This document shows, in pieces, positions 1 to 7,683 of a stretch of 9,127 nucleotides of DNA (positions are counted from its first letter, which is position 1; the number at the start of each line of letters is the position of its first letter). Made by a program: the position numbers and the translations under genes. Location of the stretch: the NCBI GenBank assembly GCA_013151465.1, contig JAADIF010000014.1, forward strand, positions 1-9,127, read 5' to 3'. The DNA comes from Microcaldota archaeon (lineage in GTDB: Archaea; Aenigmatarchaeota; Aenigmatarchaeia; QMZP01; QMZT01). Below the pieces are notes generated by a model that ran no database searches, had not been told where the DNA came from, and was given only the letters and a program-made list of their open reading frames with translations.

Positions 1-2916
1 GTCAATACGAATGGATTGTCCGCCGGAACATACTCAGGAACTGTCGCAGTAAGCTCCAACGGCGGAACAAAGACAGTGCCCGTGACATTGAGCATTTCGG
101 AGGGTAGCGATAATGATCCTGTAATAGAATCAATTGCAATATCACCTTCGAGCCCATCAGTAAATGATGATCTTACATGCACTATAACAGCAACAGACAG
201 CGACAGCAATCTTGATAGGGCAATCTTCAAATGGTACAGAAACGGTGCATACATCAGGGGTTCTGAACAAACAATACAATTAAACGGTGCGGCAGACAGC
301 GCATCCTCAACATTATCGAGCTCCCTTACATCAGAAGGGGACAGTATAAGATGCTCTGCTATTGTCTACGATTCAACAGAAAGGACCGATACGGCAGGAA
401 AGACAGTTACAGTCGAAGGTGCAAACACGGATCATGATCCGACAATAGATTCACTTACGATATATCCTGCAAATCCGTCATCATCAACTAACATAGTCTG
501 CATGGTAGCAGCAACAGACAGCGACAGCAATCTTGATAGGGCAATCTTCAAGTGGTACAGAAACGGAAATCAGATAGGTTCAGGCACGACAAGAACGCTT
601 TCTGGTCATCACGACTCAGCACAGGTTACTCTCTCAGCATCAGAAACAGATGAAGGTGACGTCATACGCTGTTCCGTAGATGTCTATGACAACAGCGGAA
701 ATATGGTATCCGACTTCGTATCTGTTACCATAAGCTCCGGCGGAGGCGGGGATCATGATCCCGTGATAACATCCGTAGTGATAAAACCGCTGACGGCATA
801 CGTGAGCAGCGAACTGAAATGTGAAACATATGTAATGGATGTTGATAATGACATAACTGGTGTTTCGTTCTCATGGAAGATAAACGGGCAGCTCGTCCAG
901 ACGGATGCGATAACCACGCAGGGACCCTTTGTGACGAATTCGCTCGGTTCAAACATACCACTTCATGAAGGGGATGTTGTAAGGTGCGATGTGCTAGTTT
1001 CGGACTCGAAAAATAATTTTGATACTGCATACACAACAAGGACAATTCAGCAATATGGCGTCCCGAACAACCCTCCATCAACAGAGGCACAGTTGAATGT
1101 ATATAATCCGACACCCGCACAGGACATAATATGCACGGGCATCGCAGAGGATATAGACGGAAATCTTGATACAATGACGTTTACATGGACAATACCAAAC
1201 AGGATTGGATCAACACCCGTCAAAAGCGCAACAAAGAACGTCTATGGCGGTTTTGATGCAGAAACCGACACGCTGCCTGCTTCATATACGCAGCCCGGTG
1301 ATACAATTGTTTGCACTGTCAGAACCGTCGATAGCGAAGGCGCAAGCAGCAGCGCCTCAGTAACTGCACTTGTTCAAGACAGTTATGATTATAACACGCC
1401 TCCAGTTGCGATATTGCATGCAACGCCCACGTCAATAGAAGTTTTGCATGCAGTGAATTTTGATGCCAGCGGAAGCTACGACACTGATGGAAGCGTGGTA
1501 TCGTATTACTTCGATTACGGTGATGGAACGACATCCGGATGGGTATCATCATCATGCATCCCACACATATACTATACGGCAGGAACGTTCCATCCGAAAC
1601 TTAAAGTGAAAGACAATCTTGGTGCAGAGTCAACATGGAGCAGTGTAACGATAAACGTCTATTCATCCTCACCCCTTCGTGGGCACGAACCTGAAATATA
1701 CGATGTTTATATAACGCCGGGCAATCCGACATCGGAAGATGAGTTGCGATGTTTCGCTTCCGCTCATGATGAAGATGGAGACATCTCACGCATATCATTG
1801 AAATGGTTTGTCGGAAGCAGTCTTGTAAGGACACAATCACTCACAGCTTATGGACCTTATGCGTCGGTTTCAGATACGTTGGGAAGCAGTTATACAAAGA
1901 AAGGGGATGTTGTCAGGTGCTCAGCTGTCGTATATGATGCCGAAGGAAACACCGCCGCAAAAGAGGATGTTGTAACTGTCGGAAGCTCATCTCCATATCC
2001 TCCGACTCCCACAATGTGCGGGGTTTCTATAAAGAATATGAGATACCCGGAGGCAGGATATGAAAATCGTCTTGGATGGATAGAAAGCGATGTGATCAAT
2101 ACCGGTAAAAATTCAGCTGAACTCGAACTCAAGGTAATTGTCGACGGAAAGGTCAAAGGGATTTACAGGGCTCAGATGAGCGCAGGCTCTACCATAAGCA
2201 AACACTTCGACTTCAGCTTAAGCGAGGGAAGCCACAGAGCATACGTCGAAGCAAAAATGGATTGCGGTGCAATTGACAGGGAATATGCCACTATCGTCAT
2301 AGGCGAAAGCAGGGCAACTCCCGCATCAGGCGAGTATGTGAATATATACCCGAAAGAGCTGAGCATTGAAACAGACACAGACGGTTACATATATGTTGCC
2401 ATTGATTCGCCTTATGGGCAAACGTTCACGATAGATGTAAGAAGCATTGATGATGAATGGTTTGACTACAATAAACACGTGACCGTTGACGGCAAGGCGA
2501 CCGAGAAGGTCAAAATAACCCCAAAAACGTCGGGAACATTCAACATCGATGTCATAGTCACAAGTGAAAGCGGGAATGTGTTCAGAAGGACAGTCAAGCT
2601 GTATTCAAACGACTATTCGAGAGCATCATCAACATCCTTCGGGCTGGCCGGAGCATTCACGTATGGAGGGCTTGCATTCAGCGGAATGAGCATCCTGGAT
2701 ATGGGAAGCATAATTCTTGCTATAATAATTCTAATCTTGCTGCTGATTATAATCTATCTCTTATACAGGAAATACAGAAATAGGAAGGATTATAACTCTT
2801 CGAAGATAGAAAGCTATTCTTCCGAAGCGGCAGAACTCGCATCAGAATCAGCAAGAACCGCATTCAGAGGTCAAGAAAGACCTGGATATCCGACTCCCCC
2901 ATTCTATCAATCGTAA
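1..2916 (+). CDS. Large surface protein with repeated Ig-like modules, PKD domain and C-terminal membrane anchor (5' partial)
   Basis: The frame is open from base 1 (VNTNG before the TTG at 16), so the true start and signal peptide lie outside the window and 971 residues are visible. The first ~33 residues look like the end of a BACON-type beta-sandwich (SAGTYSGTV...VPVTLSIS). Ig-like modules follow, beginning near 109, 430, 751, 1066 and 1681. Each opens with D-x-D-P or a variant and carries a Cys near the start (LTC, IVC, LKC, IIC, LRC) and another in a G-D-x-[IV]-x-C motif, consistent with a core disulfide. A PKD domain sits at about 1396-1659 (FDASGSYDTDG, FDYGDGT). A CARDB-like domain lies at about 2014-2310 and a further beta-rich domain at about 2323-2604. 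A 19-residue hydrophobic segment (2710-2766) is followed by Arg/Lys-rich RKYRNRK and a Ser/Glu/Ala cytoplasmic tail of about 45 residues. The layout implies an extracellular stalk or adhesin held in the membrane. The ligand is unknown. Confidence 0.9.
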   Translation, partial: VNTNGLSAGTYSGTVAVSSNGGTKTVPVTLSISEGSDNDPVIESIAISPSSPSVNDDLTCTITATDSDSNLDRAIFKWYRNGAYIRGSEQTIQLNGAADSASSTLSSSLTSEGDSIRCSAIVYDSTERTDTAGKTVTVEGANTDHDPTIDSLTIYPANPSSSTNIVCMVAATDSDSNLDRAIFKWYRNGNQIGSGTTRTLSGHHDSAQVTLSASETDEGDVIRCSVDVYDNSGNMVSDFVSVTISSGGGGDHDPVITSVVIKPLTAYVSSELKCETYVMDVDNDITGVSFSWKINGQLVQTDAITTQGPFVTNSLGSNIPLHEGDVVRCDVLVSDSKNNFDTAYTTRTIQQYGVPNNPPSTEAQLNVYNPTPAQDIICTGIAEDIDGNLDTMTFTWTIPNRIGSTPVKSATKNVYGGFDAETDTLPASYTQPGDTIVCTVRTVDSEGASSSASVTALVQDSYDYNTPPVAILHATPTSIEVLHAVNFDASGSYDTDGSVVSYYFDYGDGTTSGWVSSSCIPHIYYTAGTFHPKLKVKDNLGAESTWSSVTINVYSSSPLRGHEPEIYDVYITPGNPTSEDELRCFASAHDEDGDISRISLKWFVGSSLVRTQSLTAYGPYASVSDTLGSSYTKKGDVVRCSAVVYDAEGNTAAKEDVVTVGSSSPYPPTPTMCGVSIKNMRYPEAGYENRLGWIESDVINTGKNSAELELKVIVDGKVKGIYRAQMSAGSTISKHFDFSLSEGSHRAYVEAKMDCGAIDREYATIVIGESRATPASGEYVNIYPKELSIETDTDGYIYVAIDSPYGQTFTIDVRSIDDEWFDYNKHVTVDGKATEKVKITPKTSGTFNIDVIVTSESGNVFRRTVKLYSNDYSRASSTSFGLAGAFTYGGLAFSGMSILDMGSIILAIIILILLLIIIYLLYRKYRNRKDYNSSKIESYSSEAAELASESARTAFRGQERPGYPTPPFYQS
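188..566 (+). repeat. Near-identical 58-bp direct repeat inside Ig modules 1 and 2
   Basis: Bases 188-245 and 509-566 match at 57 of 58 positions; the only difference is A at 231 versus G at 552. Both encode ATDSDSNLDRAIFKWYRNG. The copies are 321 bases (107 codons) apart. The module starts (GAT at 109, 430 and 751) are also exactly 321 apart, so the module is a tandem unit of 107 codons. Confidence 0.9.
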
Positions 2917-2930
2917 CCAATGTTGCAGAT

Positions 2931-2946
2931 TAATTTATTTTTTTCT
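2931..2946 (+). terminator. Oligo-T terminator after the surface-protein gene
   Basis: A T-rich run, including seven consecutive T at 2938-2944, starts about 15 bases after the stop of the surface-protein gene. Archaeal transcription typically ends at such runs without a strong hairpin. It overlaps the 3' end of the convergent phosphoribosyltransferase gene. Confidence 0.5.
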
Positions 2947-3552
2947 TAACTTCTCCATTTTGATGTAATTCCCTATTTCCTTGCGAGAGAAATGAGGAGA
3001 AAGAAGGTCGTATAGCTTATCATCTGATAATCCTTCCTCTCCGCAATATTCATGCATGACCTTTCTCATTATTTCATGCTCTTCTCCAGGAAAGATTATC
3101 CATTTGTCTGTCTCCCCTACGCTATAATCCGGGTGAAACTTCGTCCACGGTTTTGTATAGACAGTCGCTATGCGTATCTCTTTTGGCTTTTTCATTTTAA
3201 GATAGTTCTTTGCAAAAGTGAGCGTTCCTCCATTATCTGAAACATCCTCGCATAAAAGAACGTTATCGCCTTCTATTGATATACCTATCTCTTCCAGGAG
3301 CACAGGTCTGTTATCGCTTGTTTCTGTCTTGTTTCCATATTTTTTGATTCTCATCTGGGTTATTTTATCGACATCAAGATAATCCCCCATATAACGGGCG
3401 ATTATCATTCCTCCCCTGACTATATAGACAATCGAATCAGGCCGATAACCGCTTTCAAGAATATATGTTGCCAGATTTCCAACGAGTTTTCTTAATCGAT
3501 CTGGTCTTATCCTTTCAAAATCGACGCTTTTTCCATCAAGAATCAGAGCCAT
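2935..3552 (-). CDS. Purine-type phosphoribosyltransferase (COG2236/Hpt-like)
   Basis: This 205-residue protein is a type I phosphoribosyltransferase, which transfers ribose-5-phosphate from PRPP to a base. The PRPP-binding loop is clear at residues 97-111 (VLLCEDVSDNGGTL). An N-terminal Rossmann segment, YIVRGGMIIARYMGDYL (43-59), matches the RGG..PAR..ADYL pattern of xanthine/hypoxanthine-guanine enzymes. The later PDY...WIIFPGEEHE (141-160) resembles the family ending usually written W-I-[IV]-F-P-W-E, here with Gly in place of Trp. The likely role is cytoplasmic purine salvage; whether it prefers guanine, xanthine or hypoxanthine cannot be read from sequence. The C-terminal ~45 residues are charged and may form a short helical extension. 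The ATG at 3552 is chosen because a TATA-like box lies about 25 bases upstream with no ribosome-binding site, as expected for a leaderless message. It converges on the surface-protein gene with an 18-base gap. Confidence 0.85.
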   Translation of the reverse strand: MALILDGKSVDFERIRPDRLRKLVGNLATYILESGYRPDSIVYIVRGGMIIARYMGDYLDVDKITQMRIKKYGNKTETSDNRPVLLEEIGISIEGDNVLLCEDVSDNGGTLTFAKNYLKMKKPKEIRIATVYTKPWTKFHPDYSVGETDKWIIFPGEEHEIMRKVMHEYCGEEGLSDDKLYDLLSPHFSRKEIGNYIKMEKLRKK

Positions 3553-3573
3553 AATATCTTTTTCAATAAGAAA

Positions 3574-3580
3574 CTTAAAA
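3574..3580 (-). promoter_or_regulatory. TATA-like box for the phosphoribosyltransferase gene
   Basis: On the minus strand this reads TTTTAAG. Its centre is about 25 bases upstream of the ATG at 3552, which would place transcription start at or next to the start codon. No Shine-Dalgarno sequence is present, consistent with a leaderless transcript. Confidence 0.45.
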
Positions 3581-3612
3581 TGGTATTCTCACTTCATTGC
3601 AAATTATAATCA

Positions 3613-3621
3613 TTTTTATAT
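3613..3621 (+). promoter_or_regulatory. TATA-like box for folC
   Basis: TTTTTATAT is centred about 26 bases upstream of the folC ATG at 3643, and no Shine-Dalgarno sequence is visible. This fits a leaderless archaeal transcript. It shares the 90-base divergent spacer with the phosphoribosyltransferase promoter. Confidence 0.5.
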
Positions 3622-3642
3622 CAAACTTCTAAAACACAGGAT

Positions 3643-4899
3643 ATGGCTCGGCCCGTTGAAAATGAGTACGGAAATACACTGAATTCCCTGTTTAACCTTC
3701 GTGGTTCAGAGGACATACTCGGGACAGAGAGGATTGAAAAAGCATTATCCGAACTTGGAAATCCTCAGAATGATTATAAAACAATTCACATAGCAGGAAC
3801 AAACGGAAAGGGTTCTGTTGCAGTGATGGTTTCATCCGTCCTGCAAAGGGCAGGCTTTAGGGTCGGCCTTTACACAAGCCCGCATCTTGTTGATTTCCGG
3901 GAAAGGATACGGGTAAACGGCAAAAAGATAGGAAAGAAGGAAACGGTTGAAATATTCCAGAAAGTAAAAAAACACGAATCCGGTATGACATTTTTTGAGT
4001 TTGCAACTGCGATGGCGTTTCTCTATTTCAAGGAAAAGGGCGTTGACTATGCAGTAATCGAAGTCGGCCTTGGCGGCCGCCTTGATGCAACAAATGTTAT
4101 CGTCCCGGAAGTTTCTGTAATAACGAACATAAGCAATGATCATGAAGAGCTTCTCGGCGACACGATAGAAAGGATAGCATACGAGAAGGCCTGCATAATC
4201 AAAAAAGGCGTTCCAGTTGTAACAGGCGCCAAAGGATCCGCTCTTGAAGTCATAAAGGACTATGCAAAAAAGAAGAAAAGCAGAACATTTGTTGCAGATA
4301 AAGTTCCACACAGGATAGATGAAACCGACGAATACCAAATAATAGATTATGGCGGGAAAAAAATAACGCTTCCTCTTCTTGGTAATTTTCAGCTTGAGAA
4401 TGCGTCAGTTGCTCTTAAAACACTCGAAGTTCTGAATATCGAAGAAGTTACAGATGAAGCCATAATAGGCGGGATGTGGAACGCAAAATGGCCGGCAAGG
4501 ATGCAGGTCGTTGCCAGGAATCCTATGATAATACTTGACGGTGCGCATAATCTTGCCGGAGCAAAGGCCCTTGCGGATTCCGTGAAAGATATTTCAGGAA
4601 AAAGAAAGATTGTGGCATTAGTAGGAATAAAGAAAGGCAAAGACTATCGTAAAATACTGAAAGAATTTGAAAGAATTTCCGATTTTATGATATTTTCCGA
4701 GTCAAGCTTCAAGCCACATGACTGCCGCATGCTTCTTGCGGCGATAAAGGGCCATGGCATCGCCGTGAAAGATATAAAGAAGGCCCTTGGTTTTGCGAAA
4801 TATATGGCAGAGAAAAACGGAACGATATTGGTTGCCGGCTCATTGTATTTTGTTGGGGATGTTATGCACGTTATCTGGCCGAACAAATCAAGTTTCTAA
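3643..4899 (+). CDS. folC: Folylpolyglutamate synthase / dihydrofolate synthase (Mur ligase family)
   Basis: FolC joins glutamate to dihydropteroate and/or to reduced folates, using ATP through an acyl phosphate. The 418 residues match the usual family length. Visible landmarks are the P-loop GTNGKGS (52-58), TSPHL (78-82), ERIRVNG (87-93), TFFEFATAMAF (116-126), VGLGGRLDATNV (141-152), SNDHEELLGDT (164-174) and EKACIIKKG (181-189, where the family usually has EKAGIIK). The C-terminal lobe has LGNFQLENA (246-254), WPARMQ (283-288), DGAHN (299-303) and a terminal GSLYFVGDV. All catalytic signatures are intact, so it should be active. No other folate-synthesis gene is in the window, so the substrate could be scavenged folate, or a related pterin in an organism using modified C1 carriers. 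The ATG at 3643 fits a leaderless start. Confidence 0.92.
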   Translation: MARPVENEYGNTLNSLFNLRGSEDILGTERIEKALSELGNPQNDYKTIHIAGTNGKGSVAVMVSSVLQRAGFRVGLYTSPHLVDFRERIRVNGKKIGKKETVEIFQKVKKHESGMTFFEFATAMAFLYFKEKGVDYAVIEVGLGGRLDATNVIVPEVSVITNISNDHEELLGDTIERIAYEKACIIKKGVPVVTGAKGSALEVIKDYAKKKKSRTFVADKVPHRIDETDEYQIIDYGGKKITLPLLGNFQLENASVALKTLEVLNIEEVTDEAIIGGMWNAKWPARMQVVARNPMIILDGAHNLAGAKALADSVKDISGKRKIVALVGIKKGKDYRKILKEFERISDFMIFSESSFKPHDCRMLLAAIKGHGIAVKDIKKALGFAKYMAEKNGTILVAGSLYFVGDVMHVIWPNKSSF

Positions 4900-4903
4900 G
4901 GCA

Positions 4904-4926
4904 TTTTTATGGCTTCATAGTTTTTT
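4904..4926 (+). terminator. T-run terminator after folC
   Basis: Runs of five T (4904-4908) and six T (4921-4926) follow the folC stop within 30 bases. This is the usual appearance of archaeal termination. The rest of the gap to valS (about 4927-5027) shows no convincing gene, only AT-rich possible promoter sequence such as TATAAATG at 4930-4937 and TAATATACTT at 5012-5021. Confidence 0.4.
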
Positions 4927-5027
4927 ATGTATAAATGACGAATAACATAGAATTATTGGGTGCAGGAAAGCCAGAAGATGAAAGATAACGTCATATAGCC
5001 TTTTGGCAAGCTAATATACTTATGGAT

Positions 5028-5033
5028 GGTGAG
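5028..5033 (+). promoter_or_regulatory. Ribosome-binding site deciding the valS start
   Basis: GGTGAG, five bases before the ATG at 5039, matches the anti-Shine-Dalgarno end of archaeal 16S rRNA (complement of GGAGGTGATC). It supports the ATG at 5039 over the in-frame TTG at 5036. Confidence 0.6.
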
Positions 5034-5038
5034 TTTTG

Positions 5039-7429
5039 ATGGAGGCGAAACTTGAAGGAAAGCGATGGAGCAAGGATTTTGAAGAGCCCATACGGGCGGA
5101 ATGGAAGAAAAATAAGGTTTATGCTTTTGTTCCGGATGCCAAAAAGCCTGTATTTTCAATCGATACGCCCCCGCCATATGTCAACGCTCCCATACATATA
5201 GGGCACGCAACTGTCTATACGATAATGGACATCATCGCAAGATTCAGAAGAATGACCGGGTTCAATGTCCTTTTCCCAATCGGCCTTGACAGGAACGGGC
5301 TTCCCATAGAAATTGCGACCGAACGCAAATTCAACATAAAGCTCTCCGAAACACCAAGAGAGAAATTCATAGAATTCTGCAAAAAAACGCTGGATGAATC
5401 GAGCACGGAATCCTTGCACTCTTTATACATGCTTGGGCATTCTTATTGTTCGTGGGAGCTTGGTAAAACACCAGGAAGCATGTATTACACTGATTCTGAT
5501 GATTACAGGCAGATGACTCAGGAAACGTTCATAGACTTGTGGAATAAGGGCCTAATATACCTTGACGAGCGCGTGAACAACTTCTGCCCGAGCTGCAAGA
5601 CAACAATTGCCGATTCGGAAATTGACTATAAGGAATATCCGACGATGTTCAGCGAGGTCAGATTCAAAATAAAGGGCACTAGCGAATATGCAACAATAGC
5701 AACCACAAGACCGGAACTTCTGTGCTCATGTGCAATCCTTCTTTTCAACCCAGAAGATGAACGTTACAAACATCTTGAAGGAAAGACCGCAATAGTGCCC
5801 ATATTCGGCCAGGAGGTGCCGATAAAGGCGCATCCGTACGCCAAGATGGATGCCGGAACGGGTCTTATGATGATGGCGTCTTTTGGCGATTACACCGATA
5901 TAAGATTCTTCAGGGAGAACAATCTTGAACCCATAATAGCGATAGGTGCTGATGGGAAAATGAATGAAAAGGCAGGTCCTTTGAAAGGTCTGACAGTAGG
6001 CGATGCAAGAAAGAAGGTTCTTGAACTTCTCAGAGAGGAAGGGGCTTTAGGTGAGCAGGAAAAGCTTATGCACAGGACTCCTGTCTGCGAAAGGTGCAAA
6101 ACGCCCATAGAATTCATTGCCATGCCTGAATATTACTTGAAGCAGCTTGATATGAAAGATGAAATAAGGGATGTTTCTAAGAAAATATCGTTCTATGCTC
6201 CCGAAAGCAAAAGAATTCTTGACAACTGGATAGATACAATCTCGATGGACTGGGCAATATCCAGAAGAAGGTATTATGCAACAGAGCTTCCGATATGGTA
6301 CTGCGAAAATTGCGGAGAAGTGATAGTTCCGCCGAAAGGAAAATATTACAGGCCGTGGAAAGAAAATCCTCCGATAGAAAAATGCCCAAAGTGCGGAGGG
6401 ACAAAGTTCAAAGGGGACGAAAGGGTCTTTGATACATGGTTTGATTCATCCATCTCCCCGCTCTATGTGCTGAATTATCCTCACGACAAAGGATTCTTCG
6501 AGAATAGTTTTCCCTGTTCACTAAGGCCTCAGGGAAAGGAAATAGTAAGGACGTGGCTGTACTACACTGTTTTGAGATGCTATCAACTGACAGGAAAGCC
6601 CGTCTTCCAAGATACATGGATACATTATCATGTTGTCGATGAGAAAGGTAACAAATTCTCCAAGTCTGCCGGGAATGCGATAGACCCGATGGAAATCATA
6701 GACAAATACGGGGCTGAGCCGTTCCGCCTTTGGGCAGTCCTTGAAGGCGATATAACACGAATAGATTTGAGGTGCTCATTCGAAAGAATAGAAGGAGCAT
6801 CAAAATTCCTTACAAAGCTATGGAATGTTTCCCGTTTCGTTTCAATGTTCCCGCAAGATGCGGATGGGTACGAACTTACACCGTCAGACAGGTGGATTCT
6901 GGGCGAGATGGATAAGCTTGCAAGATACGCAAAGGAGCATTTCTATGAATATGACTTCCATGAGCCTGTGCAGATGATAAAGCATTTCATATGGGAGACA
7001 TTCGCATCTCATTATATCGAAATGGCAAAGAATAGGGCTTACAACCAGAACGGAGATTTCAGCGAGCAGGAGCAGAAAGGTGCCCTTTATACGCTTCACA
7101 CTGTCTTGAAAACCATTCTTAAGATAATGGCCCCAGTAACACCGTTCATAACACAGAAGATTTACAGGGATGTCTATGGAGGCGATATACATAAGAAAGC
7201 ATTCCCTGAAGGTAGCGAGGATGAGCCGGAGCTTCCATTCAGCAAAGATGATGTTATAAGCTTCAACTCAGCAATCTGGAAGGCGAAAAAGGATAACGGG
7301 CTCTCGCTCAAGAATCCCGTCAAAAAGGTCGTTGCTCCAAAAAATCTTGAGATTCTTGAAAAGGAGCTAAAGCTTATGCATGGCATCGAAGAAATGGAAT
7401 TTGGGGAAGAACTTAGCATAACGTTATAA
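5039..7429 (+). CDS. valS: Valine--tRNA ligase (archaeal type)
   Basis: This class I synthetase charges tRNA-Val in the cytoplasm. The 796 residues contain the HIGH motif (53-56, after IDTPPPYVNAP), GLDRNGLPIE (82-91), and a CP1 editing domain. The editing domain has TTRPE and the archaeal-style GTGLMMMASFGDYTD, used to remove mischarged threonine. Four CxxC pairs (CPSC, CERC, CENC, CPKC) suggest zinc ribbons. Other landmarks are MDWAISRRRYYATELPIWYC, FDTWFDSS, LRPQGKEIVRTW and KFSKS (539-543, usually KMSKS). An anticodon-binding helical domain follows (KLWNVSRFV onward). ValRS is preferred over IleRS or LeuRS because of the DTWFDSSISPL, RPQGKEIVRTW and KLWNVSRF signatures. There is no long C-terminal coiled coil, as in other short archaeal enzymes. 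The N in DRNGLPIE is typical of ValRS, but the preceding R and following I differ from the usual DDNGLPTE. The gene ends in tandem stops TAA TAG, nine bases from the opposing tRNA gene. Confidence 0.9.
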   Translation: MEAKLEGKRWSKDFEEPIRAEWKKNKVYAFVPDAKKPVFSIDTPPPYVNAPIHIGHATVYTIMDIIARFRRMTGFNVLFPIGLDRNGLPIEIATERKFNIKLSETPREKFIEFCKKTLDESSTESLHSLYMLGHSYCSWELGKTPGSMYYTDSDDYRQMTQETFIDLWNKGLIYLDERVNNFCPSCKTTIADSEIDYKEYPTMFSEVRFKIKGTSEYATIATTRPELLCSCAILLFNPEDERYKHLEGKTAIVPIFGQEVPIKAHPYAKMDAGTGLMMMASFGDYTDIRFFRENNLEPIIAIGADGKMNEKAGPLKGLTVGDARKKVLELLREEGALGEQEKLMHRTPVCERCKTPIEFIAMPEYYLKQLDMKDEIRDVSKKISFYAPESKRILDNWIDTISMDWAISRRRYYATELPIWYCENCGEVIVPPKGKYYRPWKENPPIEKCPKCGGTKFKGDERVFDTWFDSSISPLYVLNYPHDKGFFENSFPCSLRPQGKEIVRTWLYYTVLRCYQLTGKPVFQDTWIHYHVVDEKGNKFSKSAGNAIDPMEIIDKYGAEPFRLWAVLEGDITRIDLRCSFERIEGASKFLTKLWNVSRFVSMFPQDADGYELTPSDRWILGEMDKLARYAKEHFYEYDFHEPVQMIKHFIWETFASHYIEMAKNRAYNQNGDFSEQEQKGALYTLHTVLKTILKIMAPVTPFITQKIYRDVYGGDIHKKAFPEGSEDEPELPFSKDDVISFNSAIWKAKKDNGLSLKNPVKKVVAPKNLEILEKELKLMHGIEEMEFGEELSITL

Positions 7430-7452
7430 TAGATTAAATGGGCCCGACGGGA

Positions 7453-7517
7453 TATGCGAGGAAGCAAGATTCTTGGAATCGCACGCGCATTTCTATAACG
7501 CGGCTTACATGCTCCTG
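7453..7517 (-). other. tRNA intron 3, in the T-loop at 59/60 (65 nt)
   Basis: The intron lies between A59 (7518) and U60 (7452), so splicing restores loop UUCGAAU. The geometry is bulge-helix-bulge: outer helix is the T-stem; central UUCG (54-57) faces intron CGCA (7458-7455) with one U-C mismatch; bulges are AA|C and UA|U; the inner helix is AGGA (7516-7513) with TCCT (7462-7459). An internal hairpin GATTC-CAA-GAATC spans 7480-7468. Confidence 0.85.
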
Positions 7518-7539
7518 TTCGAACCCGCGACACCCAGAT

Positions 7540-7584
7540 ATCTCCAAATCATCGATGAAAATCATCTCATTATATCTTGGGACA
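7540..7584 (-). other. tRNA intron 2, canonical 37/38 anticodon-loop position (45 nt)
   Basis: The intron lies between A37 (7585) and A38 (7539). The exon bases C32 U33 C34 U35 pair with intron GGAG (7545-7542) to form the four-base central helix, with one U-G pair. Three-base bulges UA|U and AU|A fall on each side, with cuts after the second base. The inner helix is weak, so this is a relaxed bulge-helix-bulge. An internal hairpin GATGA-TTT-TCATC lies near the middle of the intron. Confidence 0.88.
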
Positions 7585-7602
7585 TAAGAGTCTGGTGCTC
7601 TA

Positions 7603-7683
7603 ATTACCCAAAGCTGTGTTTTCATAGTTTTCCTTTGAATTTGTGTTTTGGCATCATACGTAGTATGTGCCACTTCCAGCTTT
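7603..7683 (-). other. tRNA intron 1, in the D-loop (about 81 nt)
   Basis: The intron separates G18G19 from the U-A before D-stem GAGC. Placing the cut after G19 (7684) and resuming at U20 (7602) restores the usual nine-base D-loop AGCCUGGUA. Alternatives shifted by a few bases at either end also give acceptable loops. Inside, AAGCTG (7682-7677) pairs with CAGCTT (7616-7611), closing the intron base. A strong hairpin at 7672-7649 has arms TGGCACATAC and GTATG-A-TGCCA with one bulged A. A perfect bulge-helix-bulge is not evident here, so the exact cut sites are uncertain. Confidence 0.8.

Noticed and set aside
188..566. Possible CRISPR-like direct repeats
   Set aside because: There are only two copies, they are in frame within protein modules, and the spacing is 321 bases, so they are coding repeats.
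3052..3240. Plus-strand frame within the phosphoribosyltransferase gene
   Set aside because: It is a shadow of a well-supported gene with a clear PRPP-binding motif on the opposite strand.
4935..4988. 17-codon frame in the valS leader
   Set aside because: There is no ribosome-binding site and no recognisable leader-peptide feature such as a run of Val codons.
7434..7673. Open frame of 79 codons on the minus strand
   Set aside because: It runs through the tRNA exons and introns. The tRNA explains the sequence better.
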